Below, piece after piece: positions 46,101 through 54,439 of a stretch of 64,000 nucleotides of DNA. Source of the stretch: Oscillospiraceae bacterium (GTDB lineage: Bacteria > Bacillota > Clostridia > Oscillospirales > Acutalibacteraceae); the NCBI GenBank assembly GCA_029219165.1, contig JAQXSW010000007.1, positions 186,001 through 250,000 of the forward strand. Reading direction: 5' to 3'. Position 1 is the first letter of the stretch. The number at the start of each line of letters is the position of its first letter. The notes beneath the pieces are model-generated. The model had not been told where the DNA came from. It was given only the letters and a program-made list of their open reading frames with translations, and searched no databases. The translations under genes and the position numbers were made by a program.

Positions 46101-46735
46101 TGCTCTGGGTTAAGTGATCGTCTGCGGAATGCATCTACAGCGTCCCAGTCAAGCATTTCACTGAGGTCTTTGTAGTCCCAAATTTTGATCTTTTGAATTT
46201 CATGAGATGTTCTAAATCCATCAAAGAAATGAAGGAAAGGAACGCGGCCTTTTATTGCAGAAAGGTGTGCAACAGCTCCAAGGTCCATTACTTCTTGAAC
46301 GTTTGAAGAACATAACATGGCATAGCCGGTTTGACGGCAAGCGTATACGTCTGAATGATCTCCAAAAATATTAAGAGCGTGAGTTGCAACACAACGTGCA
46401 GATACGTGGATTACTCCTGGAAGAAGTTCGCCGGCCATTTTATACATGTTTGGAATCATAAGGAGAAGACCTTGTGATGCAGTGTATGTGGTTGTAAGTG
46501 CACCGGCTGAAAGAGAGCCGTGTACAGCACCTGCTGCACCGCCTTCTGATTGCATTTCAGCAATTTTTACTTTTTGACCAAATACATTTTTTACACCATT
46601 TGCAACCATTTGGTCTGTTTCTTCTGCCATTACAGAAGATGGTGTAATAGGATAAATAGCAGCTACTTCTGTAAATGCATAGGATACATGTGCAGCAGCA
46701 GTGTTACCATCCATTGTTTTAGTTTTTCTATTCAT
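43157..46735 (-). CDS. nifJ: Pyruvate:ferredoxin (flavodoxin) oxidoreductase
   Basis: 1192 residues, the single-chain homodimeric enzyme: pyruvate + CoA + oxidised ferredoxin to acetyl-CoA + CO2 + reduced ferredoxin. Domain order: pyruvate/TPP N-terminal domain (AIYPITPSSVMAE), gamma domain, a 2[4Fe-4S] ferredoxin insert (CIQCNQCAYVCPH and CTGCSSCANICPA), then the C-terminal TPP domain (GACAGCGETPY, GGDGWAYDIGFGG, FDTEVYSNTGGQ). All cluster cysteines are present. ATG follows GGAGGTGC. Central to fermentation, it supplies low-potential electrons that ferredoxin could exchange with AOR. Confidence 0.97.
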   Translation of the reverse strand: MNRKTKTMDGNTAAAHVSYAFTEVAAIYPITPSSVMAEETDQMVANGVKNVFGQKVKIAEMQSEGGAAGAVHGSLSAGALTTTYTASQGLLLMIPNMYKMAGELLPGVIHVSARCVATHALNIFGDHSDVYACRQTGYAMLCSSNVQEVMDLGAVAHLSAIKGRVPFLHFFDGFRTSHEIQKIKIWDYKDLSEMLDWDAVDAFRRRSLNPEHPSLRGSAQNPDIFFQAREACNKYYDEIVNVTEDYMNEVNKRIGTDYKLFNYYGHSEADRVIIAMGSVCDTLEETIDYLNNHGQKVGLIKVRLYRPFSKKHLLDVIPETVKSISVLDRTKEPGSIGEPLYLDVVAALSGSKFASVPVYGGRYGLGSKDTTPKHLIPVYDNMNAKEPKTNFTLAIEDDVTGLSLPPVAPVNTAPEGTTCCKFWGLGSDGTVGSNKNSIKIIGDNTDMYAQGYFSYDSKKSGGITVSHLRFGTSPIKSTYLIDQADFVACHNESYVDKYDMVQDLRPGGTFLLNCQWKGIEEISKNLPASMKKYIAENDIKLYVVNASAIAEEVGLGNRVSTILQAAFFNLTGIIPAEQALDLMKKAATKSFSKKGEDIVRMNHEAIEKGFTATEKIEIPEDWKKAEDTMSADLGIDTSTEIGQFVEDVLIPANLQKGDSIPVSTFAKNPDGKFPSGSSAFEKRGIALKVPEWQPDKCIQCNQCAYVCPHAVIRPVALTEDELKNAPDSMKAIDLRGVEGHKFAITISTMDCTGCSSCANICPAGAKDPANSALIMKPIESQKVHQADFDYGVSLPTKDYIIEKFGTGTVKGSQFMRPLLEFSGACAGCGETPYAKLVTQLFGDRMYVANATGCSSIWGCSAPSTPYTTDLNGKGPAWSNSLFEDNAEFGFGMMLANNQIRARLAEDAEKLTSSDNADVSAAAKNWLETYHSSTDNAAPAEKLAEVLSNASFSDEEMAAAAKDILKDSDYLAKKSQWIFGGDGWAYDIGFGGLDHVIAQNEDVNILVFDTEVYSNTGGQASKATPTGAIAKFAATGKEVKKKDLAAIAMSYGYVYVAQVAMGADYTQTLKAIKEAENYHGPSIIIAYAPCINHGIKAGMGLSMKEEKLAVASGYWHLFRFNPELQEKGENPFILDSKEPTDEYKDFLLGEVRYASLKRSYPEKAEKLFDSSATAAKAKYKHLLKLKELYNPEK

Positions 46736-46770
46736 TTAAAGCACCTCCGGAAATTGCCTATTAATACTAT

Positions 46771-46799
46771 ATTAGAATTAAACATTTGGAAGATTCCAA
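46771..46799 (-). promoter_or_regulatory. Candidate nifJ promoter with palindromic -35 region
   Basis: On the minus strand: TTGGAA (46794-46799), a 17-base spacer and TCTAAT (46771-46776). The palindrome TTGGAAGATTCCAA (46786-46799) covers the -35 box and may be an operator. Confidence 0.45.
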
Positions 46800-46895
46800 T
46801 TAATATATATTATATTTACTTACTAATGCAAAATCAATGAATAAAGAGTGAATAAGATGTATTTTCTGTATGATTTGATAAAACCCATTGGTAAT

Positions 46896-46924
46896 TTGAC
46901 ATTGCTGATACCTAAATATATAAT
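46896..46924 (+). promoter_or_regulatory. Consensus sigma-A promoter for the CBS/CorC gene
   Basis: TTGACA (46896-46901), a 17-base spacer and TATAAT (46919-46924), a full consensus match. Confidence 0.85.
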
Positions 46925-46965
46925 ATTTATGCTACTATTTTATATTTTTGAAAGGAGAAACCGGC

Positions 46966-47802
46966 ATGGATGATCCCGGGGCCCAAAACATTTTGAAAAA
47001 AATATTTAGATCTTTAAGGCATAATGATTCAGTAACAGAAGAAGAAATCTTGTCAATGCTTGATGATGTAAGTAATGAATCCGGTGGTTTGCCTGATGAT
47101 CAAAGAGAAATGATTACAAACATTTTTGAGTTTGATGATGCAAATGTTTCAGAACTTATGACACACAGAACAGATATTGCTGCTGCTAAGACAAATGACA
47201 ATATTTGTACTTTGCGTGATCTTGCAATTGAAGAAGGTTATTCTCGTATTCCTGTTTACGAAGATGATTTGGATAACATTGTGGGAATTGCTTATATAAA
47301 AGATGTCTTGAAATTTGTAGGTGCAGATGTGCCGAGCAATTTAACTGTAGGAGATATTATGCGAAAAGCAACATATGTACCTAAGACAATGAGCTGTACA
47401 AACCTCTTCAAAAATATGACAGAAAGTCACATTCAAATGGCTATTGTTGTTGATGAGTACGGTGGTACTGCAGGCCTAATAACTATGGAAGATCTTCTTG
47501 AGGCCATAGTTGGAAATATTCAAGATGAATATGATGATGAAGAGGAAGAAATTCAAAAGATAGATGAAAATGTATTTACCGTTGATGGGACAACCGACAT
47601 AGACGAAATAGAAGATCTTTTAGACACTGAAATTCCTGAAGGTGAATATGACACGTTGGGTGGATTTATCATTTCTATGCTGGGATATATCCCGGATGAT
47701 GGTTCTCAGGTTGAACTTGAATATGACAATTTGCATATGACAGTTTTAGATATAGAGGATAGGCGAATTGGTAAAGTTAAAATTGTCAAGGTCGAGGAAT
47801 AA
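46966..47802 (+). CDS. CBS-pair and transporter-associated domain protein (CorC/HlyC-like)
   Basis: 278 residues. A helical N terminus is followed by a CBS pair (MTHRTDIAAA at the start; VVDEYGGTAGLITMEDLLEAIVG at the end of the second CBS) and a C-terminal CorC/HlyC domain (EYDTLGGFIISMLGYIP). Unlike full CNNM-type transporters it lacks the DUF21 membrane domain, so it is the soluble CorC-like form. These bind adenine nucleotides and are linked to magnesium or cobalt efflux. Start is ATG 46966 after AAAGGAG; the upstream TTG frame begins in the ribosome binding site. Confidence 0.9.
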   Translation: MDDPGAQNILKKIFRSLRHNDSVTEEEILSMLDDVSNESGGLPDDQREMITNIFEFDDANVSELMTHRTDIAAAKTNDNICTLRDLAIEEGYSRIPVYEDDLDNIVGIAYIKDVLKFVGADVPSNLTVGDIMRKATYVPKTMSCTNLFKNMTESHIQMAIVVDEYGGTAGLITMEDLLEAIVGNIQDEYDDEEEEIQKIDENVFTVDGTTDIDEIEDLLDTEIPEGEYDTLGGFIISMLGYIPDDGSQVELEYDNLHMTVLDIEDRRIGKVKIVKVEE

Positions 47803-47836
47803 AAAATCGTTTTTGCCTAAAAATAAGCAAAAAAAC

Positions 47837-47864
47837 TTGATAAATTTTAAATGTCGTATATAAT
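47837..47864 (+). promoter_or_regulatory. Sigma-A promoter for gapA
   Basis: TTGATA (47837-47842), a 16-base spacer and TATAAT (47859-47864), about 60 bases of leader. Confidence 0.65.
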
Positions 47865-47930
47865 TATTATATAGATTGATAAAAAAATGTCAATGTCTCA
47901 ATATTTGATTTATATTTGGAGGTTTTTATA

Positions 47931-48944
47931 ATGGTTAAAGTGGCAATTAATGGTTTTGGACGTATTGGCCGTCTTGCTTTTAGACAGATGTTCACAGCTG
48001 AAGGTTATGAGGTTGTGGCAATAAATGATCTTACAGATCCAAAAATGCTTGCACATTTATTAAAGTATGACTCAGCTCAGGGTAGATATGCTCTTGCTGA
48101 TAAAGTTGAAGCAAAAGAGGATTCTATTGTAGTAGACGGAAAAGAAATAAAAATTTATAAAGAAGCAGATGCAAATAATCTTCCTTGGGGAGAACTTGAT
48201 GTAGATGTGGTTCTTGAATGTACAGGCTTTTACACGTCAAAAGAAAAGTCTATGGCACACATTAATGCAGGGGCAAAGAAAGTTGTTATTTCTGCACCGG
48301 CAGGTAAGGACCTTCCAACAATTGTTTTTGGAGTTAATGAAGGCACTTTAACAAGGGAAGATAAGGTTATTTCAGCAGCTTCTTGTACAACAAACTGCCT
48401 TGCACCTATGGCTAAGGCTCTTAATGATTATGCTCCAATTCAAAGTGGTATTATGACAACAGTTCACGCTTATACTGGTGACCAAATGCTCCTTGACGGA
48501 CCACATAGAAAAGGTGACCTTAGAAGAGCACGTGCAGCAGCTTGCTCAATTGTTCCAAATTCAACAGGTGCTGCAAAGGCTATTGGACTTGTTATTCCGG
48601 AACTTAATGGAAAACTCATTGGTTCAGCGCAACGTGTTCCAACTCCAACAGGATCAACAACAATTCTTGTTGCTGTTGTTAAGGGTAACAATGTATCCGT
48701 TGAAGGAATTAATGAAGCTATGAAGGCAGCTTCAAGCGCTTCATTTGGATATACAGAGGAACAACTTGTTTCTTCTGATATTATTGGTATTACAGAGGGC
48801 TCTCTCTTTGATGCAACTCAAACAATGGTTACTGAAATTGGTGATGGTTTATACCAAGTTCAGGTTGTTTCTTGGTATGATAACGAAAACTCCTACACAA
48901 GCCAAATGGTTAGAACAATTAAGTACTTTGCTGAACTTGGCTAA
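47931..48944 (+). CDS. gapA: Glyceraldehyde-3-phosphate dehydrogenase
   Basis: 337 residues: glyceraldehyde-3-phosphate + NAD + Pi to 1,3-bisphosphoglycerate. The NAD fold opens with [15 protein letters not shown]; the catalytic Cys is in [12 protein letters not shown]; the C-terminal [13 protein letters not shown] is intact. Start is ATG 47931 with TTGGAGG upstream. Monocistronic; the other lower-glycolysis genes are not beside it. Confidence 0.98.
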   Translation: MVKVAINGFGRIGRLAFRQMFTAEGYEVVAINDLTDPKMLAHLLKYDSAQGRYALADKVEAKEDSIVVDGKEIKIYKEADANNLPWGELDVDVVLECTGFYTSKEKSMAHINAGAKKVVISAPAGKDLPTIVFGVNEGTLTREDKVISAASCTTNCLAPMAKALNDYAPIQSGIMTTVHAYTGDQMLLDGPHRKGDLRRARAAACSIVPNSTGAAKAIGLVIPELNGKLIGSAQRVPTPTGSTTILVAVVKGNNVSVEGINEAMKAASSASFGYTEEQLVSSDIIGITEGSLFDATQTMVTEIGDGLYQVQVVSWYDNENSYTSQMVRTIKYFAELG

Positions 48945-48958
48945 TAGGTAATAAGTTG

Positions 48959-48992
48959 CCCCGGTTCCAGTTGGAACCGGGGTGTTTTTATT
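48959..48992. terminator. Terminator after gapA, shared with convergent dac gene
   Basis: CCCCGGTTCCA/TGGAACCGGGG with a two-base gap, then TGTTTTTATTG. Confidence 0.9.
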
Positions 48993-50439
48993 GTCTTTTC
49001 TTATTGTTCATGTTTTTGTTTGGTTTTTGGGATTGTAATTTTTTTTGTTTAGATGTTGTTTTTAAATTACTGTGTTTCGGGTTGTTTTTTGGTTGATTTT
49101 TTTGTGTATTCATTCGAACCATATGAATTGATTTTTGTTTTTTCTTAGCTTTGGAGATGAAATGCAGAACTAAAATTACAACAGCCACAATTAAAAACAG
49201 GAAAAATACCAGTTTCATAAGAGTTGATTTAAAGAAAGATTTTATTAAGTATCCTAAATATGCAAGAAAACTTCTGCTTACATCTTCTCCGGCAACTAAA
49301 TCTATTGTATAGAGAACATCCTCTGCATACATAACTTGTGCTTGTCCAAGTACTTCTCCGGCCTTGATAGGAGCTTTAACATCTTTTGCAAGAGAGTCTT
49401 TTATTGGGATTATTAGGATTGCCGATGAATCTACATTGGTTGGCATAAGAGCAGTAGATTCCTCTTTGGGAACAAGCCTAACGTGGTCTGTGTTTTTACC
49501 AAGTGTAACATCTATTGATGTTACTACGTCTGTTGGCTTTGCAACCACTTTAAGTTTTATGTTTTTAAAGGCCCATTCATAAGCTTTTTTTGTTTCCTTA
49601 AAGGCAATATTTACGTAACCACCGGAACTTGTTGTTGTTTCTTTGTTTGGACCGGATATTATAATACATAGATATGAATATCCATTTTTTGTGGCTACCG
49701 AAGCTAGGCATTGACCTGCATTATCTGTGGTTCCGGTTTTTATTCCCTTACAATATTCATAATAGTAAGGGCTATAACTGTGAAGAAGCGCATTTGTGTT
49801 TGAATATGTTACAGTTTTTCGTTTGTTTGTTTGCTCAAGGGTGTATGTTGGAGAACCAACAATTTCACAAAACATTTCATTTTTTAATCCATATTTAATG
49901 ATTTTTGCAAGGTCTTCTGCGGTTGTATAGTGATTGTCTGCGTCTAGGCCATGAGGGTTAACGTAATGTGTATTTGTGCAACCTCGAGCTTTTGCAAAAT
50001 CGTTCATCATTACAATGAAATTGTCTATACTTCCGCCACCTACATAATCAGCAAGAATACTAGATGCTTCATTTGCACTTTTTACCATCATTAGGTAAAG
50101 TAGTTGTTTGATTGTAAGTTGTTCGCCTGCGGTGATTCCTGCTGTTGAACTATTTGTGCCTGCAAGGGTGTCTAAGACTTTTTGAGAAACGGTTATTTGT
50201 TTATTTAAATCTTTACAATTTTCAAGAACTACGAGAGCGGTAGTTATTTTTGTAAGTGAAGCCATAGCCGTCTTTTGAGAAGAGTTTTTATTGAAAATTA
50301 CAGTGCCTTTATCCAAGCTTTCCATATATACAATGTCTGATGTAAAATCCATTTCATTGTTATAAGCTGCATGAACCGGGATTACAGCGACTGATAATAA
50401 AATTAAAAATGAAAATATAAATGTTAATGTTTTTTTCAT
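48988..50439 (-). CDS. D-alanyl-D-alanine carboxypeptidase, PBP5 type (S11)
   Basis: 483 residues. A signal peptide (cleavage near HAA 23-25) leads to an S11 penicillin-binding domain with SLTK (Ser61, Lys64), the SAN motif and KTGT. It trims the terminal D-Ala of peptidoglycan stem peptides outside the membrane. A PBP5 C-terminal domain, one late membrane helix (LMKLVFFLFLIVAVVILVLH) and a long Lys/Asn/Gln-rich cytosolic tail of about 60 residues follow. Most PBP5 proteins end in an amphipathic anchor; the transmembrane helix plus basic tail is less usual. Start is ATG at 50437-50439 with AGGTGAT five bases upstream. Confidence 0.92.
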   Translation of the reverse strand: MKKTLTFIFSFLILLSVAVIPVHAAYNNEMDFTSDIVYMESLDKGTVIFNKNSSQKTAMASLTKITTALVVLENCKDLNKQITVSQKVLDTLAGTNSSTAGITAGEQLTIKQLLYLMMVKSANEASSILADYVGGGSIDNFIVMMNDFAKARGCTNTHYVNPHGLDADNHYTTAEDLAKIIKYGLKNEMFCEIVGSPTYTLEQTNKRKTVTYSNTNALLHSYSPYYYEYCKGIKTGTTDNAGQCLASVATKNGYSYLCIIISGPNKETTTSSGGYVNIAFKETKKAYEWAFKNIKLKVVAKPTDVVTSIDVTLGKNTDHVRLVPKEESTALMPTNVDSSAILIIPIKDSLAKDVKAPIKAGEVLGQAQVMYAEDVLYTIDLVAGEDVSRSFLAYLGYLIKSFFKSTLMKLVFFLFLIVAVVILVLHFISKAKKKQKSIHMVRMNTQKNQPKNNPKHSNLKTTSKQKKLQSQKPNKNMNNKKRQ

Positions 50440-50541
50440 AGACAATCACCTTGCAAATATTGTATTATACAGTATAGCAACTATTACTACTAAAATAAAG
50501 AATTAATAATAAAATTTTGAGTGTTTTGGGAAGTGAACCGT

Positions 50542-51240
50542 TTGATTTACGTTACAGGAGATTTGCATGGGGATATAGAAAGATTTAGTACCCCTGCAAT
50601 GAGAAAATTGAAAAAAGGCGACACACTTCTAGTATGCGGAGATTTTGGCTTTATCTGGAATGGTGGAAAATCAGAGGAAAAAATAATAAAAAAACTTGGA
50701 GAAAAAAAGTACAATATATGCTTTGTAGACGGCACGCATGAGAATTTTAGAATTTTGAACAAGTATGAAGTAAGTGAGTGGAATGGTGGAAAGGTGCATC
50801 ATTTGGGAGGAAATTTATATCACCTTATGCGTGGCCAGGTTTTTGAAATAGAAGGAAAAAAGATATTTGCCATGGGCGGTGGTGAAAGCCCGGATTTGGA
50901 AATAAGAATTTCAAATAACACCTGGTTTAAAGAGGAAAGTCCAAATCAGCAGGAACTCATAGAGGGCGCAGAAAATATTGATGCAAATGATAATAAGGTT
51001 GATATTATTATTACTCATGAACCATCTGCAAAAATAAAGGATTTTATTCAACTAAAAAATGCTGAAAGAACAAGGCTTACTCTTTTGAATACATATTTTG
51101 AGGAACTTGGAAATTCATGTGAATATTCAAAGTGGTATTTTGGAAGTTTACATTTAGACAAGCATATTTCAACAACTCAAATTGCTGTATTTAACAATGT
51201 ATTGGAAGTTGAATCCGGAAAGAACATTTTAAGTTTATAA
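50542..51240 (+). CDS. Calcineurin-like metallophosphoesterase
   Basis: 232 residues, cytoplasmic. Metal-binding motifs in order: GDLHGD (6-11), GDFGF, the GTHEN motif (usual GNHE/D), and ITHEP near residue 160. Substrate unknown. Starts are ambiguous: GTG 50521, GTG 50533 or TTG 50542. I favour TTG 50542 because GGGAAGTG lies at proper distance and the protein then begins MIYVTGDLHG like its family. A following gene starts 17 bases later, so the two form a likely unit. Confidence 0.8.
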   Translation: MIYVTGDLHGDIERFSTPAMRKLKKGDTLLVCGDFGFIWNGGKSEEKIIKKLGEKKYNICFVDGTHENFRILNKYEVSEWNGGKVHHLGGNLYHLMRGQVFEIEGKKIFAMGGGESPDLEIRISNNTWFKEESPNQQELIEGAENIDANDNKVDIIITHEPSAKIKDFIQLKNAERTRLTLLNTYFEELGNSCEYSKWYFGSLHLDKHISTTQIAVFNNVLEVESGKNILSL

Positions 51241-51257
51241 CTTGGGAAGGAATAACA

Positions 51258-52391
51258 ATGGCAGCCGCAAAAGGATTTGTTGGTAAACAAAAACCAATAG
51301 CTATCGGGTCAATTATATTGGTTGTTATAGCAATGACATTAATAATGACGTTTGGTAAAACCACCGGCAGTATTGAAAAGACAACTGATAAAACCTCAAA
51401 TAATACCTCTGTATCTAATACAAATACAGATAATACAACCAAGTTACCTTCTGTTACAGAAACAACAGAAGTAACTAATACTCAGGCTCCAACTGAAAAT
51501 GCAATAGATTATAAGGTGCAAAGTGTAATTGTAATTCAAGGTGACAGAGCAATGGAAATATATTCAGTTGCTAAAAAAAGTCTTGAAAGTTACAGTGAAA
51601 AAATTAATGAATTTGCAAAGCATTTACCTCATGTAAATGTTTATGTTTTAATTGCCCCTACAGCAATGGAATTCTATGGGCCTGAAACATATAGAACCGG
51701 TGGGCATTCACAGGCAAAAGGTATTTCAACAGTTTACACTGCTCTTAGTGGAGACAATGTTAAATCTGTGAATGCATATGATGAAATTGCAAAACACACC
51801 GGTGAATATATATATTTTAGAACAGATCACCATTGGACAGCCAGAGGCGCGTATTATGCATATAGAGCATTCTCTAAGGTGGCTGGTTTTGAGCCAACAA
51901 AGTTAGAGGATCATGAGACGGGACGTATTGACGGCTTTGTAGGTTCAATGTACACATATACTCACGCAGATGTGTTGAAAGAAAATCCTGATTATGTTGA
52001 ATATTTTAAACCTATATCAGAATGTGAAGGCATGATATATACAGATGCAACAATGACATCAGGCCGTCCTTTGAAAATTATTTCTGAAACAGTTTCCGGA
52101 AGCAATAAATATCTGTGTTTTGTAGAGGGCGATAATCCTGTTGAAAAGATTACCTCGGCAAATAAAAACGGAAAGAAAATTGCAATTGTTAAGGAGTCAT
52201 ATGGAAATGCGTTTGCTCCATTTTTAATTGACAATTATGAAGAGGTTTATATTTTGGATCCAAGAAAAGGAAATGTAAATCTTAAAAGTTTTGTGAAGGA
52301 TAATGGAATAACAGATGTGTTGTTCTTGAATTATCCTTTTGCACCATCTAACCCAACGTATAAATCAGCACTTGTGGAAATGCTGAAATAA
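51258..52391 (+). CDS. DHHW-family protein (AlgX/AlgJ-like SGNH fold), membrane anchored
   Basis: 377 residues. One N-terminal membrane helix (about 14-33) precedes a Thr/Asn-rich linker (35-85) and an extracellular domain with YFRTDHHWTARGAYYAY, the DHHW signature, and late KESYGNAFAPFL. DHHW proteins are relatives of alginate O-acetylation factors AlgX/AlgJ and usually lie beside a membrane acyltransferase (MBOAT). No such partner is here; the DUF1624-like gene at 6.1-6.9 kb is far away. A role in acetylation of a surface polymer is inference. Confidence 0.82.
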   Translation: MAAAKGFVGKQKPIAIGSIILVVIAMTLIMTFGKTTGSIEKTTDKTSNNTSVSNTNTDNTTKLPSVTETTEVTNTQAPTENAIDYKVQSVIVIQGDRAMEIYSVAKKSLESYSEKINEFAKHLPHVNVYVLIAPTAMEFYGPETYRTGGHSQAKGISTVYTALSGDNVKSVNAYDEIAKHTGEYIYFRTDHHWTARGAYYAYRAFSKVAGFEPTKLEDHETGRIDGFVGSMYTYTHADVLKENPDYVEYFKPISECEGMIYTDATMTSGRPLKIISETVSGSNKYLCFVEGDNPVEKITSANKNGKKIAIVKESYGNAFAPFLIDNYEEVYILDPRKGNVNLKSFVKDNGITDVLFLNYPFAPSNPTYKSALVEMLK

Positions 52392-52428
52392 ATATATCTG
52401 ATAAATTATGAAGAGGAAAGGACCCGTT

Positions 52429-52680
52429 ATGGAAGAATTTAGATATGATACTCAACTCCTCATTGAGGGGGAAGATTTAGACGAAGACGATATTCATGAT
52501 TATTTTATGAAGAATTTTAAAGGCGATTGTCTTCTTGCTGTAGGAGATAGCGACCTGATTAAAATTCACTTTCATACAAATGAGCCGTGGAAAGTGCTTG
52601 AATATTGCAGTACTCTTGGTGAAATCTATGATATTGTTGTTGAGGATATGGATAGGCAGTCAAGAGGCTTACAGGGATAA
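52429..52680 (+). CDS. Stand-alone FakA/DegV-system C-terminal-like domain
   Basis: 83 residues. The order YDTQLLIEGEDLDEDDI, GDCLLAVGDSDLIKIHFHTN and EPWKVLEYCSTLGEIYDI follows the C-terminal domain of FakA (YloV, the Dak-type fatty-acid kinase subunit), where GDSLVVVGDxxLVKVHVHT is typical. No kinase domain is attached, and no FakB/DegV gene is close. It may be a separate partner domain or a remnant. Start is ATG 52429, seven bases after GGAAAGGA; ATG 52408 is upstream of that site. Follows the DHHW gene by 37 bases. Confidence 0.7.
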   Translation: MEEFRYDTQLLIEGEDLDEDDIHDYFMKNFKGDCLLAVGDSDLIKIHFHTNEPWKVLEYCSTLGEIYDIVVEDMDRQSRGLQG

Positions 52681-52684
52681 TTTT

Positions 52685-52723
52685 AAACACCGCATAGAGG
52701 AAACTCTGTGCGGTGTTTTTTAT
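52685..52723. terminator. Bidirectional terminator between convergent genes
   Basis: AAACACCGCATAGAG/CTCTGTGCGGTGTTT (one wobble) with loop GAAA, then TTTATATTT. It meets the end of comM. Confidence 0.88.
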
Positions 52724-54270
52724 ATTTCTCTATAGCTTATAGCTTCAAGGATATGTTCTTTTTCTATTAATTCTGAACTGTTTAGGTCTGCGATTGTACG
52801 AGATGTACGTAGAATTTTGTCACTGACTCTGGCTGAAAGGTGCAGCTTTTCATAAGCCAGTATTAACACTTCTGTTGCATCTTTAGACATGGTGCAAAAT
52901 TTTTTAATCATTGAGCGGGTCATTTGCGCATTACAGGAAATATTATATTCTTTAAATCTGTTAATTTGGATTAATCTTGCGTTATTTATGCGTTCTTTTA
53001 TTTCTGCTGATGATTCAGTGCTATGTTCTTTGTTTGTTCCAATAAGTTTCTCACATTCTATTTGTTCAACTGATACGATAATATCTATTCTATCAATTAA
53101 TGGACCGGAAAGCTTTGACCTGTAATTAAGACGTGCCTTTTCAGTGCAAGTACAAATGTGAGATGGATCATTGTAATAACCACATGGGCAAGGGTTCATT
53201 GAAGCCACTAGCATAAAGTTTGATGGGTATTGGTGTGTTGCCCCATTTCTTGAAACTGTTATGTATCTATCTTCCAATGGTTGACGAAGACTTTCTAAAA
53301 CATTTTTTTGAAATAAAGGGATTTCATCCATGAAAAGCACACCGTTATTTGCAAATGATACTTCACCGGGACGTGCTTTGAATCCACCGCCGGTAATGGC
53401 TGATATACTTGTTGTATGGTGTGGAGAACGAAATGGACGATTGATCATTAATGGCTCCGAGGGGGACAGTTTACCAGATACTGAATATACACTTGAGGTT
53501 TCAATTATTTCATCAAGCGACATATCGGGTAAAATTCCCGGAATACATTTTGCCAGCATGCTTTTACCAACTCCCGGCGGACCGCTTAAGAGAATATTAT
53601 GTCCTCCGGCGGCGGCAACTTCCAAAGCACGCTTGGCGTGAACTTGTCCAACAACGTCTGAAAAATCAACAGGCGAAGAATTGTTTGTTTTCCTATCTTT
53701 GCTTATTAATTCCAGAATCTCTTCTTTAGACATATAGTTTGAATAGTACGGAAGAATAATGTCTTCCCCGTTGAAGTGCTTTACCAGTTGTTGGACACTT
53801 TTAACAGGATAAATATTAATTCCGGAAATAATTTTTGCCTCTTCAAGATTGGCGTAAGGAATATACAAGTTCTGTATTCCGATTTTCTTTGCATGAATGG
53901 CCATGGGAAGTATTCCGTTAATATGCCGTGTTTCTCCATTTAATGATATTTCCCCGACAAATGCACAGGATGACACGTTTGCCTTTAATTGTTTTGATGC
54001 AAGAAGAACAGCAATGAGTATAGGCAAATCGTATATGGGCCCTTCTTTTCTAAAATCAGCAGGAGCAAGATTTACTGTAATCCTACTGATGGGAAAATTA
54101 AATTTCATGTTTTTTACTACGGAGCGAACTCTGTTTTTCGACTCTGCAACCGAAGAACTCGGCAAACCAACAATGTCAAATCGCGGCAAACCATTTGAAA
54201 GATCTATTTCAACTTCAACAAGTTCAGCTCCTACCCCCAAAAGTCCTAAACTATTTACTTTTGAGAACAT
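52720..54270 (-). CDS. comM: YifB/ComM-type Mg-chelatase-like AAA+ protein
   Basis: 516 residues. An N-terminal Lon-S5-like ChlI domain (GLPRFDIVGLPSSSVAESKNR in pieces) precedes an AAA+ core with Walker A LSGPPGVGKS and Walker B VLFMDEIPLF. A Cys cluster CPCGYYNDPSHICTC follows and a C-terminal Mg-chelatase helical domain. In transformable species the protein drives branch migration of donor DNA; many non-competent bacteria also keep it. The ATG is preceded by GGAGGTG. Confidence 0.94.
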   Translation of the reverse strand: MFSKVNSLGLLGVGAELVEVEIDLSNGLPRFDIVGLPSSSVAESKNRVRSVVKNMKFNFPISRITVNLAPADFRKEGPIYDLPILIAVLLASKQLKANVSSCAFVGEISLNGETRHINGILPMAIHAKKIGIQNLYIPYANLEEAKIISGINIYPVKSVQQLVKHFNGEDIILPYYSNYMSKEEILELISKDRKTNNSSPVDFSDVVGQVHAKRALEVAAAGGHNILLSGPPGVGKSMLAKCIPGILPDMSLDEIIETSSVYSVSGKLSPSEPLMINRPFRSPHHTTSISAITGGGFKARPGEVSFANNGVLFMDEIPLFQKNVLESLRQPLEDRYITVSRNGATHQYPSNFMLVASMNPCPCGYYNDPSHICTCTEKARLNYRSKLSGPLIDRIDIIVSVEQIECEKLIGTNKEHSTESSAEIKERINNARLIQINRFKEYNISCNAQMTRSMIKKFCTMSKDATEVLILAYEKLHLSARVSDKILRTSRTIADLNSSELIEKEHILEAISYREI

Positions 54271-54297
54271 TTGGCACCTCCTTATATACCAAACACC

Positions 54298-54326
54298 AGT
54301 ATATACTATTTGCCATTAAATGACAA
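54298..54326 (-). promoter_or_regulatory. Sigma-A promoter for comM
   Basis: On the minus strand: TTGTCA (54321-54326), a 17-base spacer and TATACT (54298-54303). Confidence 0.6.
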
Positions 54327-54364
54327 GATGCAATAAAATGGAAATTGGTGTCTCTTTATCTTAT

Positions 54365-54394
54365 TTGACAAAAGGAATGGTAAGGTATTAAAAT
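54365..54394 (+). promoter_or_regulatory. Sigma-A promoter for the phosphoglucomutase gene
   Basis: TTGACA (54365-54370), an 18-base spacer and TAAAAT (54389-54394). Confidence 0.65.
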
Positions 54395-54439
54395 TATAAA
54401 GTATTATTTCTTTAAAGATTAACTACATTGGAGGTTTCT

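Noticed and set aside
46966-47802. Hemolysin annotation for the CBS/CorC protein
   Set aside because: The hemolysin name is historical; the domains are a CBS pair plus CorC_HlyC, with no membrane or pore-forming part.
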